From Micromonospora cabrerizensis (GTDB taxonomy: Bacteria > Actinomycetota > Actinomycetes > Mycobacteriales > Micromonosporaceae), in assembly GCF_022230955.1 (NCBI RefSeq), contig NZ_JAKKFI010000067.1:62001-126000 (forward strand): DNA of 64,000 bases, given 5' to 3'. A program made the position numbers and the translations under genes. Below, piece by piece: positions 53,449 to 62,467 of the stretch. The notes beneath the pieces are model-generated. The model did no database searches, was not told the DNA's origin, and was given only the letters and a program-made list of their open reading frames with translations. Each line of letters begins with the position of its first letter. The stretch's first letter is position 1.

Positions 53449-54627
53449 ATGGCACGAGCGCAGAGCACGGACGTCGAACGGTCGCTCGGGCGGCGGATGC
53501 GGGGCGCGGCCGGGCTGGCGGCGCTGGCCGGGCTGGCCTGGGTCGCCCGGGATGTGCCGGCAGCGCTCGGCGGCCGGCTCAGCGGGGCCCGGGCCGAACG
53601 GGCGGCCCGCTCGCCCCAGTTCCGCGAGGGCACCTTCCACAACCAGGTCGGCACCCGCACGATGGTCGCCGAGCCGGGCCGCAACCTGCTCCGCGAGCTG
53701 ATCTTCGGCAAGCAGAAGCGACGCCCCACCGCTGCCGTGCCGCTGCTGCGCCCCAGCGCGTCCGGGCTTGCCGGCGCGCCGGCGGCCGCCGACACCGCCG
53801 ACACCGCCGACACCGCCGACGAGCTGAACATCGTCTGGTACGGCCACGCCTCGACGCTGATCGAGATCGAGGGCCGGCGGGTGCTGCTCGACCCGGTGTG
53901 GAGTGAGCGGTGTTCTCCCTCCGGGCTGGTCGGTCCTCGCCGGCTGCACGAGCCACCGGTACGCCTCGACGAGCTGCCGCCGCTGGATGCCATCCTGATC
54001 TCGCACGACCACTACGACCACCTCGACATGGCCACCGTGCGGGCGCTGCTGGTCGGGCAGTCCGCGCCGTTCCTGGTGCCGCTCGGGGTGGGCGCGCACC
54101 TGGACCGCTGGGGCGTCCCCGCCGAACGGATCATCGAGCTGGACTGGTCCGAGTCACACCGGGTCGCCGGGCTGGAGATCACCGCCACCGCCGCCCAGCA
54201 CTTCTCCGGGCGGGGTCTGCGCCGTGACGGCACGCTCTGGAGTTCGTGGGTGGTGGCCGGGGCCCGCCGCAGGGTCTTCTACACCGGTGACTCCGGTTAC
54301 TTCGACGGGTACGCGACGATCGGCGCCGAGCACGGGCCGTTCGACGTGACGCTGATGCAGATCGGCGCGTACGACCGGGCCTGGCCGACGATCCACATGT
54401 TCCCCGAGGAGGCGGTCGACGCCCACCTCGACCTGCGCGGCGGGCTGTTCGTTCCGGTGCACTGGGCGACGTTCAACCTGGCCCTGCACGACTGGTCCGA
54501 GCCGGTCGACCGGCTGTGGGCCGAGGCGAAGGCCCGCGACGTGCGGCTCGCGGTGCCCCGCCCCGGCGAGCGGGTGGTGGTCGACCAACCACCAGCCGTC
54601 GACGGCTGGTGGCAGTCGGTCGCCTGA
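53449..54627 (+). CDS. Metallo-beta-lactamase-fold hydrolase (NAPE-PLD/UlaG-like)
   Basis: The 392-residue enzyme has an N-terminal hydrophobic segment (GLAALAGLAWVARD) and a DTADTADTAD repeat just before the catalytic domain (9-bp repeat in DNA). The metal motif ISHDHYDHLD (HxHxDH) is near residue 183; FYTGDSGYFDGY and PVHWATFNLALHDW supply the other ligands. The last motifs resemble N-acyl phosphatidylethanolamine phospholipase D relatives, so a lipid or phosphoester substrate is possible. ATG 53449 has a GGAGGGA site. Confidence 0.88.
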   Translation: MARAQSTDVERSLGRRMRGAAGLAALAGLAWVARDVPAALGGRLSGARAERAARSPQFREGTFHNQVGTRTMVAEPGRNLLRELIFGKQKRRPTAAVPLLRPSASGLAGAPAAADTADTADTADELNIVWYGHASTLIEIEGRRVLLDPVWSERCSPSGLVGPRRLHEPPVRLDELPPLDAILISHDHYDHLDMATVRALLVGQSAPFLVPLGVGAHLDRWGVPAERIIELDWSESHRVAGLEITATAAQHFSGRGLRRDGTLWSSWVVAGARRRVFYTGDSGYFDGYATIGAEHGPFDVTLMQIGAYDRAWPTIHMFPEEAVDAHLDLRGGLFVPVHWATFNLALHDWSEPVDRLWAEAKARDVRLAVPRPGERVVVDQPPAVDGWWQSVA

Positions 54628-54628
54628 C

Positions 54629-54720
54629 GTCGGGTCAGCGCGCGGTCGGGTCAGCGCGGGGTCGGGTCAGCGCGGGGTCGGGTCAGAGCAGGTCAGGCCG
54701 CGCGGGGTCGGGTCAGAGCA
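54629..54720. repeat. 16-bp tandem repeats at the dGTPase 3' end
   Basis: GTCGGGTCAGCGCGGG-type units start at 54629, 54645 and 54661, with degenerate GTCGGGTCAGAGCA copies to 54720. They fill the gap between the hydrolase and dGTPase stops; the last overlaps the dGTPase stop codon. Confidence 0.8.
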
Positions 54721-56224
54721 CGAAGGCGTCGGTCCAGAGGGCGCCGGAGCGACCGGAGAGCGCATCCAGCATGGCCACCGCCTGACCGTCGGTGAGCTGC
54801 GCGACGAAGTCCACGATGGCCCGCCCCCGGGCGCGGCCGATCCGGTCCGGGATCCGCGGGTGCAGCTCCGCCTCGGCCAGCTCGACCAGGTCGTGCAGCC
54901 GGCGGGGCAGCCGCGACTCCTCCTCCGGGTCGAGCAGCCACTCCCAGAGCGCCTCGACCAGGGTGCCCAGCAGCCGTGCCTGGCCGCGCTGGTGCAGGGC
55001 GAGATCCGGTCGGGCCAGTACGAACCGGTGGTGGACGAACTTGAGCACCTGTACCTCGTGCCACTGCGCGCAGCCCAGCAGCACGTGACCCGAGCGCACC
55101 GACGGCTGGTCGGTCACCGTGATCGCCTCGACGAAGCGGGTGGACCAGCGGGCGGAGAACCGCGCCACGTACTGCTCGGCCTCGATCGAGCCGTCGAACG
55201 GCATCGCCAGCAGCCCGTCGACCAACTCTTCGCGGACATGCTCGACGGCGGCGGCGAACGCGTCGTCGTCGGCGATCCAGGCGTCCTTGCGGTGCAGCTG
55301 TCGACGCAACCGCTCGATCGCCGCCCCGGGACGCCGCGCCGCGGTGGCCAGCGCCGCGTCGGTGATCGCCCGGAAGTGCCCGCTCTCGCGCTGCCACGCC
55401 ATCAACTCGGCGGACACCGACCCCTGTTGCAGCACACCGACCCGGTAGAAGTCCTCCACGTCGTGGATGGCGTACGCGATGTCGTCGGCGGTGTCCATCA
55501 CCGACGCCTCCACGGTCTGCTGCCAGTCCGGGATGCGACCGGCGAACGGCTCGCGGGCCTGCCGCAGGTCGTCGAGTTCGGTCCGGTATGCGCCGAACTT
55601 CGAGGAGCCGCTCTCCGGGTCGTCCGGCGGCGGGGTGGCTCCGCGCGGCGGCGGGTCCATGGTGCGCGGGTGCGGGTCGGGGTGGTCCAGCCGGGTCCAC
55701 GGGTACTTCAGCATCGCCGCGCGGACCGCGGCGGTCAGGTCCAGCCCGGTGGTGGCCGCGCCGCGGATCTCGGTGCTGGTGACGATCCGGTACGACTGGG
55801 CGTTGCCCTCGAAGCCGTCGGCGAGGCCGAGGCGCTGGCGAGCCAGCCGGTCCAGCACCCGCTCCCCCAGGTGCCCGAACGGCGGGTGGCCGAGGTCGTG
55901 GGCGAGCGCGGCGGCCTCCACCACGTCGGGGTCGCAGCCGCCGAGCTTGTCCAACAGGGCACGCCACCGGTCGTCGGCGTTCAACCGCTCGGCGACCGCC
56001 CGGGCCACCTGGGCGACCTTGAGGCTGTGGGTGAGCCGGTTGTGCACCAGCAGCCCGGAGCCGACCGGGCTGATCACCTGGGTGACACCACCGAGGCGGG
56101 CGAAGAACGGCGAGCCGACGATCCGGTCCCGGTCGGCGCGGAACGGGTTGGCCGTCAGGTCGCCGAGGGCCCGGGCGCTGCCGCCGAAGAGCCGCCGGGC
56201 GCGCGGCTCCGCAGGTGTTTCCAT
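54713..56224 (-). CDS. dgt: Deoxyguanosinetriphosphate triphosphohydrolase-like protein
   Basis: The 503-residue HD-domain enzyme splits dGTP (and perhaps other dNTPs) into nucleoside and triphosphate. HD residues are NRLTHS (His66) and AHDLGHPPFGHLGE (His109, Asp110). The ARRLFGGSARALG start and the later DTADDIAYAIHDVED motif, which holds the second metal pocket, follow the family. ATG 56224 is chosen; GTG 56233 is also open. A TAGCGT box 7 nt upstream suggests a leaderless mRNA. Confidence 0.92.
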   Translation of the reverse strand: METPAEPRARRLFGGSARALGDLTANPFRADRDRIVGSPFFARLGGVTQVISPVGSGLLVHNRLTHSLKVAQVARAVAERLNADDRWRALLDKLGGCDPDVVEAAALAHDLGHPPFGHLGERVLDRLARQRLGLADGFEGNAQSYRIVTSTEIRGAATTGLDLTAAVRAAMLKYPWTRLDHPDPHPRTMDPPPRGATPPPDDPESGSSKFGAYRTELDDLRQAREPFAGRIPDWQQTVEASVMDTADDIAYAIHDVEDFYRVGVLQQGSVSAELMAWQRESGHFRAITDAALATAARRPGAAIERLRRQLHRKDAWIADDDAFAAAVEHVREELVDGLLAMPFDGSIEAEQYVARFSARWSTRFVEAITVTDQPSVRSGHVLLGCAQWHEVQVLKFVHHRFVLARPDLALHQRGQARLLGTLVEALWEWLLDPEEESRLPRRLHDLVELAEAELHPRIPDRIGRARGRAIVDFVAQLTDGQAVAMLDALSGRSGALWTDAFVL

Positions 56225-56231
56225 GATCGCC

Positions 56232-56237
56232 ACGCTA
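56232..56237 (-). promoter_or_regulatory. -10-like box of the leaderless dgt gene
   Basis: On the minus strand TAGCGT ends 7 nt before the ATG at 56224. The same hexamer and spacing occur before sdhC. Confidence 0.5.
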
Positions 56238-56407
56238 GCGCAGGCCCGACGGGACCGCCGCCGGTCACCCCGGCCGGGCGCGGAGGGTCAGCCCGGATGC
56301 GGCGGGTCAGCCCGGCCGGGCGCGGCGACAGCGCCGAGGGCCGCCCGGCAGAATGCAGGCGGTAGCCGCCCTGTGAAGGCGGATCGAGTCGAAGGCGGAT
56401 CGAGATC

Positions 56408-58987
56408 GTGACCCAGTCTGTTCATCAGCGGATCGCCGACGAGCTCGGCGTGGCCGAGCGTCAGGTACGGGCGGCCGTGGACCTGCTCGACGGCGGCGCC
56501 ACCGTGCCGTTCATCGCCCGTTACCGCAAGGAGGCCACCGGCCTGCTCGACGACACCCAGCTGCGCACCCTGGAGGAGCGGCTGCGCTACCTGCGTGAGC
56601 TGGACGAGCGTCGGGCGGCGGTGCTGGAGTCGATCCGCGGTCAGGGCAAGCTCGACGAGGCCCTGGAAGCGCAGATCATGGCCGCCGACTCGAAGTCCCG
56701 GCTGGAGGACATCTACCTGCCGTACAAGCCGAAGCGGCGGACCCGGGCGCAGATCGCCCGCGAGGCCGGGTTGGCGCCGTTGGCCGAGACGCTGCTGGCC
56801 GACCCGAACCAGGACCCCCGGGTCACCGCCGCCGGGTTCGTCGACGAGGAGAAGGGCGTCGCCGACGCCGCCGCCGCGCTGGAGGGCGCGCGGGCGATCC
56901 TCATCGAGACCTTCGCGGAGGATGCCGACCTGATCGGCACGCTGCGCGAGCAGATGTGGTCGCGAGGCCGCCTGGCTTCCCGGGTACGCGAGGGTCAGGA
57001 GACCGCGGGCGCCAAGTTCGCCGACTACTTCGACTTCTCCGAGCCGTACCCGAAGCTGCCCTCGCACCGGATCCTGGCCATGTTCCGGGGCGAGAAGGAG
57101 GGTGTGCTCGACCTGACCATGGAGTCGGAGGAGGCCGGCGAGGCCGACGCCGCGCCGACCGGCCCGACCCGGTACGAGGCGGCCATCGCCGGCCGGTTCG
57201 GTGTCTCCGACGCGGGCCGCCCGGCCGACCGCTGGCTGGCCGACACGGTCCGCTGGGCCTGGCGTACCCGGATCCTCATCCACCTCGGCGCGGACCTGCG
57301 GATGCGGCTGTGGCAGGCGGCCGAGGAGGAGGCGGTGCGGGTCTTCGCGACCAACCTGCGCGACCTGCTGCTGGCCGCGCCGGCCGGCACCCGGCCCACG
57401 ATGGGCCTGGACCCGGGCCTGCGGACCGGCGTGAAGGTGGCCGTGGTGGACGCCACCGGCAAGGTGCTCGCCACCGACACGATCTATCCGCACGAGCCAC
57501 GCCGGCAGTGGGACGCGTCGGTCGAGACCCTCGCCCGGCTCGCCGGGGCACACGGGGTGGAGCTGATCGCGATCGGCAACGGCACCGCCTCGCGGGAGAC
57601 CGACAAGCTGGCCGGTGACCTGATCAAGCGGCACCCGCAGCTCAACCTGACCAAGGTGATGGTCTCCGAGGCCGGCGCTTCGGTCTACTCCGCCTCCGCG
57701 TACGCCTCGCAGGAGCTGCCCGGGATGGACGTGTCGCTGCGCGGCGCGGTCTCCATCGCCCGGCGGCTCCAGGACCCGCTCGCCGAGCTGGTCAAGATCG
57801 ACCCTCGGTCGATCGGGGTCGGCCAGTACCAGCACGACCTGTCCGAGGTGAAGTTGTCCCGGTCGCTGGACGCGGTCGTCGAGGACTGCGTCAACGCAGT
57901 CGGGGTGGACGTCAACACCGCCTCGGCGCCGCTGCTGACCCGGGTCTCCGGGATCGGCGCCGGGCTGGCGGAGAACATCGTGCTGCACCGGGACGCCAAC
58001 GGGCCGTTCCGGTCGCGTACCGAGCTGAAGAAGGTGGCGCGGCTCGGTCCGAAGGCGTTCGAGCAGTGCGCGGGCTTCCTGCGCATCCCCGACGGCGACG
58101 ACCCACTGGATTCCTCCAGCGTGCACCCCGAGGCGTACCCGGTGGTGCGCCGGATCCTGTCCAGCACCGGCCAGGACCTGCGCTCGGTGATCGGTAGGAG
58201 CACCATCCTGCGGGGGCTGCGGGCCACCGACTTCGTCGACGACCGCTTCGGTCTGCCGACCGTCACCGACATCCTCGCCGAGCTGGAGAAGCCGGGCCGG
58301 GACCCCCGCCCGGAGTTCCGCACCGCCACCTTCGTCGAGGGGGTGGAGAAGATCGGCGACCTGACGCCGGGCATGGTGCTCGAGGGCGTGGTCACCAACG
58401 TGGCCGCGTTCGGCGCGTTCGTCGACGTCGGGGTGCACCAGGACGGTCTCGTGCACGTCTCGGCGCTGTCCCGGACCTTCGTGAAGGACCCCCGCGAGGT
58501 GGTGAAGTCCGGTGACGTGGTCAAGGTCAGGGTGCTCGACGTGGACGTACCCCGTAAGCGCATCTCGCTGACCCTGCGCCTGGAGGACGACCCGGCGGCC
58601 GCCGGTGGTGGTCGGACGAGCCAGGAGGGGCGCGGCGGCCCGGCGCAGCGCGGGCCGCAGGGTGGTCGCGGCGGGCAGGGCGCATCCGGTGGCCCGCAGG
58701 GCGGTCGCGGCGCCGGACAGCAGGACGGTCGTGGCGGTGGGCAGGGCGCCCGCGGCGGACAGGACGGTCGTGGCGGGCAGGGCGGTCGTGGCGGGCAGCA
58801 GGACGGTCGTGGCGGGCAGGGCGGTCGTGGCGGGCAGCAGGACGGTCGTGGCGGGCAGGACGGTCGTGGCGGGCAGGGCGGTCGTGGCGGTGGGCAGCAG
58901 GGCGGTCGTGGCGGGCAGCGGCAGGGCGCACCCGCGCCGGCCAATGACGCGATGGCGGAGGCCCTGCGCCGCGCCGGACTGGCCTGA
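56408..58987 (+). CDS. tex: Tex family RNA-binding protein with RGG-rich tail
   Basis: The 859-residue protein has the Tex N-terminal helical region (FIARYRKEATGLLDD, LEDIYLPYKPKRRTRA), a YqgF/RuvC-like domain (GLDPGLRTGVKVAVVD near 338), a helix-hairpin-helix unit (VSGIGAGLAENIVLHRD near 514), and an S1 RNA-binding domain (about 652-725). From residue 727 a tail of about 115 residues is built of RGG, GGQ and DGRGGQ repeats, then a short APAPANDAMAEALRRAGLA end. Tex supports transcription and pathogen fitness in other bacteria. Start GTG 56408 fits the family N-terminus. Confidence 0.93.
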   Translation: MTQSVHQRIADELGVAERQVRAAVDLLDGGATVPFIARYRKEATGLLDDTQLRTLEERLRYLRELDERRAAVLESIRGQGKLDEALEAQIMAADSKSRLEDIYLPYKPKRRTRAQIAREAGLAPLAETLLADPNQDPRVTAAGFVDEEKGVADAAAALEGARAILIETFAEDADLIGTLREQMWSRGRLASRVREGQETAGAKFADYFDFSEPYPKLPSHRILAMFRGEKEGVLDLTMESEEAGEADAAPTGPTRYEAAIAGRFGVSDAGRPADRWLADTVRWAWRTRILIHLGADLRMRLWQAAEEEAVRVFATNLRDLLLAAPAGTRPTMGLDPGLRTGVKVAVVDATGKVLATDTIYPHEPRRQWDASVETLARLAGAHGVELIAIGNGTASRETDKLAGDLIKRHPQLNLTKVMVSEAGASVYSASAYASQELPGMDVSLRGAVSIARRLQDPLAELVKIDPRSIGVGQYQHDLSEVKLSRSLDAVVEDCVNAVGVDVNTASAPLLTRVSGIGAGLAENIVLHRDANGPFRSRTELKKVARLGPKAFEQCAGFLRIPDGDDPLDSSSVHPEAYPVVRRILSSTGQDLRSVIGRSTILRGLRATDFVDDRFGLPTVTDILAELEKPGRDPRPEFRTATFVEGVEKIGDLTPGMVLEGVVTNVAAFGAFVDVGVHQDGLVHVSALSRTFVKDPREVVKSGDVVKVRVLDVDVPRKRISLTLRLEDDPAAAGGGRTSQEGRGGPAQRGPQGGRGGQGASGGPQGGRGAGQQDGRGGGQGARGGQDGRGGQGGRGGQQDGRGGQGGRGGQQDGRGGQDGRGGQGGRGGGQQGGRGGQRQGAPAPANDAMAEALRRAGLA

Positions 58988-59080
58988 CCCAGCACGAGAT
59001 GGCGACCGGGATGCCGCCGCACCGGCGGTCATCCCGACACCTCTGCCTCTGCTGGCGCTCGCCTGAACGCCAAGGCACAG

Positions 59081-59131
59081 CAGATCTTGGACAGTTTCCG
59101 TTCCGACGTGACGGAAACTGTCCAAGATCTG
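59081..59131. repeat. Long perfect hairpin with 21-bp arms
   Basis: CAGATCTTGGACAGTTTCCG plus T at 59081-59101 pairs perfectly with 59111-59131, with the 9-nt loop TCCGACGTG. It is AT-richer than neighbouring DNA and lies 94 bp after tex. It may be the tex terminator or a dispersed repeat. Confidence 0.8.
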
Positions 59132-59257
59132 GAGTCATCGAGCCAGCGAGGTCAGGCCCGGGGCCCAGACTCGGCCGGAACGGCTGCGGACAGCGGCCGA
59201 CGCGGGCGGCGGGAAATCCGCTCGCGTGGCGGTGGGGTTCGCGGTGATGATCTCGCG

Positions 59258-60148
59258 GTGAAGATGCATGCCGATCAGGTCGACGTCGACGCCGAGGTGG
59301 TGGCCGCCCTGGTCGCCGAGCAGTTTCCCGAGTGGCGGGCGCTCCCCGTCCGTCCGCTCCCCTCGACCGGCACGGTGAACGCCCTCTTCCGGCTCGGTGC
59401 CGAGATCGTCCTGCGGTTCCCCCTGCAACCGACGGCCGACCCCGAGCTGCGGGCGGAGCTGCTGCGGGAGCAGGAGCACGCCCGGCTGCTCGGCCGGAAC
59501 CTGCCGGTCGCGGTGCCCGAACCGCTCGGCCTCGGCGAGCCGGGCGAGGGGTATCCCGGGCCGTGGACGGCGTACCGCTGGATTCCCGGGGAGCCGATCC
59601 ATCCCGGCCGCCTCGGCGACCTGGACGCCTTCGCCCGGGACCTGGCCGGTGTCGTCACCGCCCTGCACGCCATCGACACCGGCGGTCGGGGCTGGTCCGG
59701 GTCCGGCCGGGGCGGCCCGCTGGCCGACCACGACGCCGGGGTGCGCTCGGCCCTGGCCAGCAGCGTCCAGCTCACCGACACCGCTCGACTCGCCGAGGTG
59801 TGGGACCGCTGCCGGGCCATCCCCCGGCCCCAGGTGGCCGACAGGTGGATCCACGCCGACCTGATGCCGGGCAACCTGCTGGTTCGTGACGGTCGACTGG
59901 CCGCGGTCATCGATCTGGGGGCCGTCGGCGTGGGCGACCCGGCGGTGGACCTGATGCCGGCGTGGAACCTGTTCGACGCCGGGTCGCGGGAGACGTACCG
60001 GCGGGCGCTCGGCGTGGACGACGCGACGTGGGAGCGCGGGCGCGGATGGGCGCTTCAGCAGGCGATCAACGCGCTGCCGTACTACGTCGAGACCAACCTG
60101 GTGATGGCCGCGATCGCCCGGCGTACCCTGCGGGCCGTACTCGACTGA
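59258..60148 (+). CDS. Aminoglycoside phosphotransferase-family kinase
   Basis: The 296-residue protein has the APH/choline kinase fold: phosphate-binding PLPSTGTVNALFRLG and VLRFP near 35-50, catalytic loop RWIHADLMPGNLL near 197-209, and the metal aspartate in AVIDLGAVGVGDPAVDLMPAW. The ligand may be an aminoglycoside or another hydroxyl-bearing small molecule; this large family also has housekeeping roles. GTG 59258 and ATG 59264 are both possible starts. No other resistance genes adjoin it. Confidence 0.85.
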   Translation: MKMHADQVDVDAEVVAALVAEQFPEWRALPVRPLPSTGTVNALFRLGAEIVLRFPLQPTADPELRAELLREQEHARLLGRNLPVAVPEPLGLGEPGEGYPGPWTAYRWIPGEPIHPGRLGDLDAFARDLAGVVTALHAIDTGGRGWSGSGRGGPLADHDAGVRSALASSVQLTDTARLAEVWDRCRAIPRPQVADRWIHADLMPGNLLVRDGRLAAVIDLGAVGVGDPAVDLMPAWNLFDAGSRETYRRALGVDDATWERGRGWALQQAINALPYYVETNLVMAAIARRTLRAVLD

Positions 60149-60159
60149 TCCCCGTCGCG

Positions 60160-60165
60160 TACCGT
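60160..60165 (+). promoter_or_regulatory. -10-like box of a leaderless unknown gene
   Basis: TACCGT ends 7 nt before the GTG at 60173, and the spacer CGGCGTC is not a ribosome-binding site. Confidence 0.45.
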
Positions 60166-60172
60166 CGGCGTC

Positions 60173-60640
60173 GTGAGTGAGCCGGACGGCCGGACGTGGC
60201 GGGATCAGCAGCGGCAGGCGGTGCGGGCGCACGCCGACGCGGACGCGCGGCGGCGGGCCGCCGAGCACGCGGAGGCGGCGAAGCTGGTGGCCTGGTTCGT
60301 GGCCGAGGCGACCCGGCGCGGGCTGCGCACCGACCGGCTGGTCGCCCGGGGTTACGACGGGCGCGGGCGCTACCGGACCAGGCTGACCGGCTGGTACGTC
60401 GACCGGGCCGAGACCCGGGCGGTGGACGTTGCCGGCCGGTTCCACCTGCTGACCGTGCCGGGCGGCCTGCGGGCCCGGCTGTTCGGCGTCGACCCGGAGC
60501 CCAGCCCGGCCCCGTTGGTGGTCGGGGCCGGTGGCCGCGACGGCGAGTCGATCCCGTTGCGAACGCTGCTCACCCGGTTGCTGGACGACGGAACCGGCGA
60601 GCCAGACGCCACCACAGGACCTGCTGCACCACGAGGGTGA
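60173..60640 (+). CDS. Hypothetical protein, 155 residues
   Basis: I do not recognise this family. A basic-acidic helical N-terminus (RDQQRQAVRAHADADARRRA) is followed by a domain with RTRLTGWYVDR and ARLFGVDPEPSP, then a region ending in LLTRLLDD. There is no signal or membrane segment. It is leaderless by promoter position. The last 71 bp overlap the convergent DUF389 gene, an arrangement that would generate antisense transcripts. Confidence 0.72.
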   Translation: MSEPDGRTWRDQQRQAVRAHADADARRRAAEHAEAAKLVAWFVAEATRRGLRTDRLVARGYDGRGRYRTRLTGWYVDRAETRAVDVAGRFHLLTVPGGLRARLFGVDPEPSPAPLVVGAGGRDGESIPLRTLLTRLLDDGTGEPDATTGPAAPRG

Positions 60641-61517
60641 GCAGTCCGGCCAGGATGATCGCACCCAGGTTGATCACCAGTTGGAGCGCCGAGCCGCCCG
60701 CCTCGTCCCACACTCCGTAGGCGGCCGCGACCGCCACGTTCGCCGCGGCCGGGACGGTGGTCACCGAGATCAGCACCCCGACCAGGCTGCCGGACTTCTT
60801 CGACGTCAACGAGAGCATCCCGGCCACGCCGGCGAGTAGACCGACCACCCAGGACAGCGCGTCCGGCCGCCAGATGAAATCGGTGAGTGGGCGGTCGGCC
60901 AGCAGCATCTCCCGGCTGACCAGGCCGGCTGCGGTCAGCGCCCAGGTGCTCAGCACGGTCGCCACCATGGCGGCCAGGAAGCCGACCACGAGGGCCTGCA
61001 CCGAGCGGCCGACCACCGGGAGCTGGCGGCGCAGCAACGCCACGCAGAGCGCGGCGAGAGGGCCGAACTCCGGACCGACCACCATCGCCCCGACGATGAG
61101 GATCGGCTGGTCCAACAGCACGCCGATGCCGGCGATCATGGTGGCTACCACGATCAGCACGAGGTAGGTGCCGGACAGGTGGGTCTGCTCGCCGGTCTTC
61201 GCGGCGATCTCGTCCCAGACCACCGCGTCCGCGCCGCTGCCCGGCGCGCGGTCCGCCGCCCGGTCGGCCGCCGCGGAGATGGTCAGCTCGACGTCCTCGG
61301 CCGCGATGCCGCCGCTGGTGTCCACGCCGATCCGGCGCAACTCCCGCAGCACGCGGTCGGCGCTCTCCCGCACCACGTCGCAGAGGATGAGGTCACCCGG
61401 CGGTTGCCGGGCGGCACCGGGCAGCACCGCCAGGTGGGTCACCCCCGCCTCCGCGGAGAGCAGGTCGACGACCTCCGTCGACCGGTCCGCCGGAGCGATC
61501 ACCCTCAGGTGCAGCAC
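60570..61517 (-). CDS. DUF389 membrane protein
   Basis: The 315-residue protein starts with a cytosolic alpha/beta region (LHLRVIAPADRSTEVVDLL), which includes an ACT-like motif, and then has about six hydrophobic segments carrying the DUF389 signature GAMVVGPEFGPLAALCVALL. Function is unknown. It overlaps the 3' end of the preceding convergent gene by 71 bp. GTG 61517 is the start; two direct copies of CCCTCGCCCGACCGGCC lie just upstream of it (about 61526-61566). Confidence 0.9.
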   Translation of the reverse strand: MLHLRVIAPADRSTEVVDLLSAEAGVTHLAVLPGAARQPPGDLILCDVVRESADRVLRELRRIGVDTSGGIAAEDVELTISAAADRAADRAPGSGADAVVWDEIAAKTGEQTHLSGTYLVLIVVATMIAGIGVLLDQPILIVGAMVVGPEFGPLAALCVALLRRQLPVVGRSVQALVVGFLAAMVATVLSTWALTAAGLVSREMLLADRPLTDFIWRPDALSWVVGLLAGVAGMLSLTSKKSGSLVGVLISVTTVPAAANVAVAAAYGVWDEAGGSALQLVINLGAIILAGLLTLVVQQVLWWRLARRFRRPATG

Positions 61518-61704
61518 GTCAACCCCCCTCGCCCGACCGGCCAGTTCTTCCCTCGCCCGACCGGCCGTCGCGACTCTACCGCCGCGCCCGTCGACCCCAG
61601 GAGCTGCACAAGGCCGCTGATCTGGCCGTGTCCGACTACGGGGTTTCGGGGTTGATCGGGGGAATGCGGACCGAGTGTCGCTATTCGTCCTCGCCGCGCC
61701 GTGT

Positions 61705-61758
61705 GTACCTGGTATGACAAATATGTACGTTTTACGTAATTATGCGGGAGGTCACAAC
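61705..61758 (+). promoter_or_regulatory. AT-rich promoter of the glycan locus
   Basis: Between 61705 and 61745 the sequence is far richer in A and T than nearby DNA and contains repeated TATGNACN and TTTTACGTAATT segments. It ends with the GGGAGG site of the sugar transferase gene. It is probably the promoter of a polysaccharide operon. Confidence 0.55.
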
Positions 61759-62445
61759 GTGCCGGTGCCTGATGGTCTCGTGGACGCCGATCTGTCCCTG
61801 CCCCGCCCGAAGCCCGGCAAGCGCATCATCGACGTCGTCGTGGCGGCGGTCCTGCTCATCCTGGCCACTCCGTTGCTGATCGTGGTGGCGGCCCTGGTCG
61901 CGGCGGGTCTCGGTCGCCCGGTGCTGTTCCGCCAGTGCCGGGCCGGCCTGCACGGACAACCCTTCGAGTTGGTCAAGTTCCGCACCATGCGGCCCCCCAA
62001 CCTGAGCCTCGGCCTGCTCGGAGACCGTGACCGACTCACCCCGCTCGGGCGCTGGCTGCGCGCCACCAGCCTGGACGAGCTGCCCACGCTCTGGAACGTG
62101 CTGCGCGGCGACATGAGCCTGGTCGGCCCGCGCCCACTGCTGCCCGAGTACCTCAGCCGCTACTCCCCCCGCCAGGCCCGGCGGCACGAGGTCCGGCCCG
62201 GCGTCACCGGGTTGGCCCAGGTGCGGGGGCGCAACAGCCTGAGCTGGGAGGAGAAGCTGGAATTCGACGTGCGGTACGTGGACAGCCACAACCTCCGGGT
62301 GGACCTGTCGATCCTCGCCGCGACCGTGCGGACCGTGCTGCGCCGCGAGGGAATCAACGCGGCCGGGTCCGCGACCGCGCCGGAGTTCCTTGGTACGCCG
62401 CCCCGACGCCCGGCGCCGACGCAGCGCGACCGGACACCGGCATGA
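61759..62445 (+). CDS. Initiating sugar-1-phosphate transferase (PglC/WcaJ type)
   Basis: The 228-residue membrane protein transfers a sugar phosphate from a nucleotide sugar to undecaprenyl phosphate, starting glycan assembly. It has one hydrophobic segment (IIDVVVAAVLLILATPLLIVV) and the polyprenyl-phosphate transferase motifs KFRTMRP, LRATSLDELPTLWNVLRGDMSLVGPRP and PGVTGLAQVRGRN. The catalytic Asp-Glu is in SLDELP. GTG 61759 is fixed by a GGGAGG site 7 nt upstream, although the frame runs to 61675. Confidence 0.92.
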   Translation: MPVPDGLVDADLSLPRPKPGKRIIDVVVAAVLLILATPLLIVVAALVAAGLGRPVLFRQCRAGLHGQPFELVKFRTMRPPNLSLGLLGDRDRLTPLGRWLRATSLDELPTLWNVLRGDMSLVGPRPLLPEYLSRYSPRQARRHEVRPGVTGLAQVRGRNSLSWEEKLEFDVRYVDSHNLRVDLSILAATVRTVLRREGINAAGSATAPEFLGTPPRRPAPTQRDRTPA

Positions 62446-62467
62446 CGATCCCTCGGGGAGCCGGCCG

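Noticed and set aside
56288..59125. Open frame of 945 codons antisense to tex
   Set aside because: The sense strand encodes a complete Tex protein. The antisense translation has no domain and starts inside the 59-kb hairpin.
59258..60148. Acquired aminoglycoside resistance gene
   Set aside because: The kinase fold is real but no mobile element, resistance neighbour or biased base composition suggests acquired resistance; the substrate is unknown.
61526..61566. Two direct copies of CCCTCGCCCGACCGGCC as an attachment site
   Set aside because: No integrase or tRNA gene adjoins them; they are short and most simply a local duplication.
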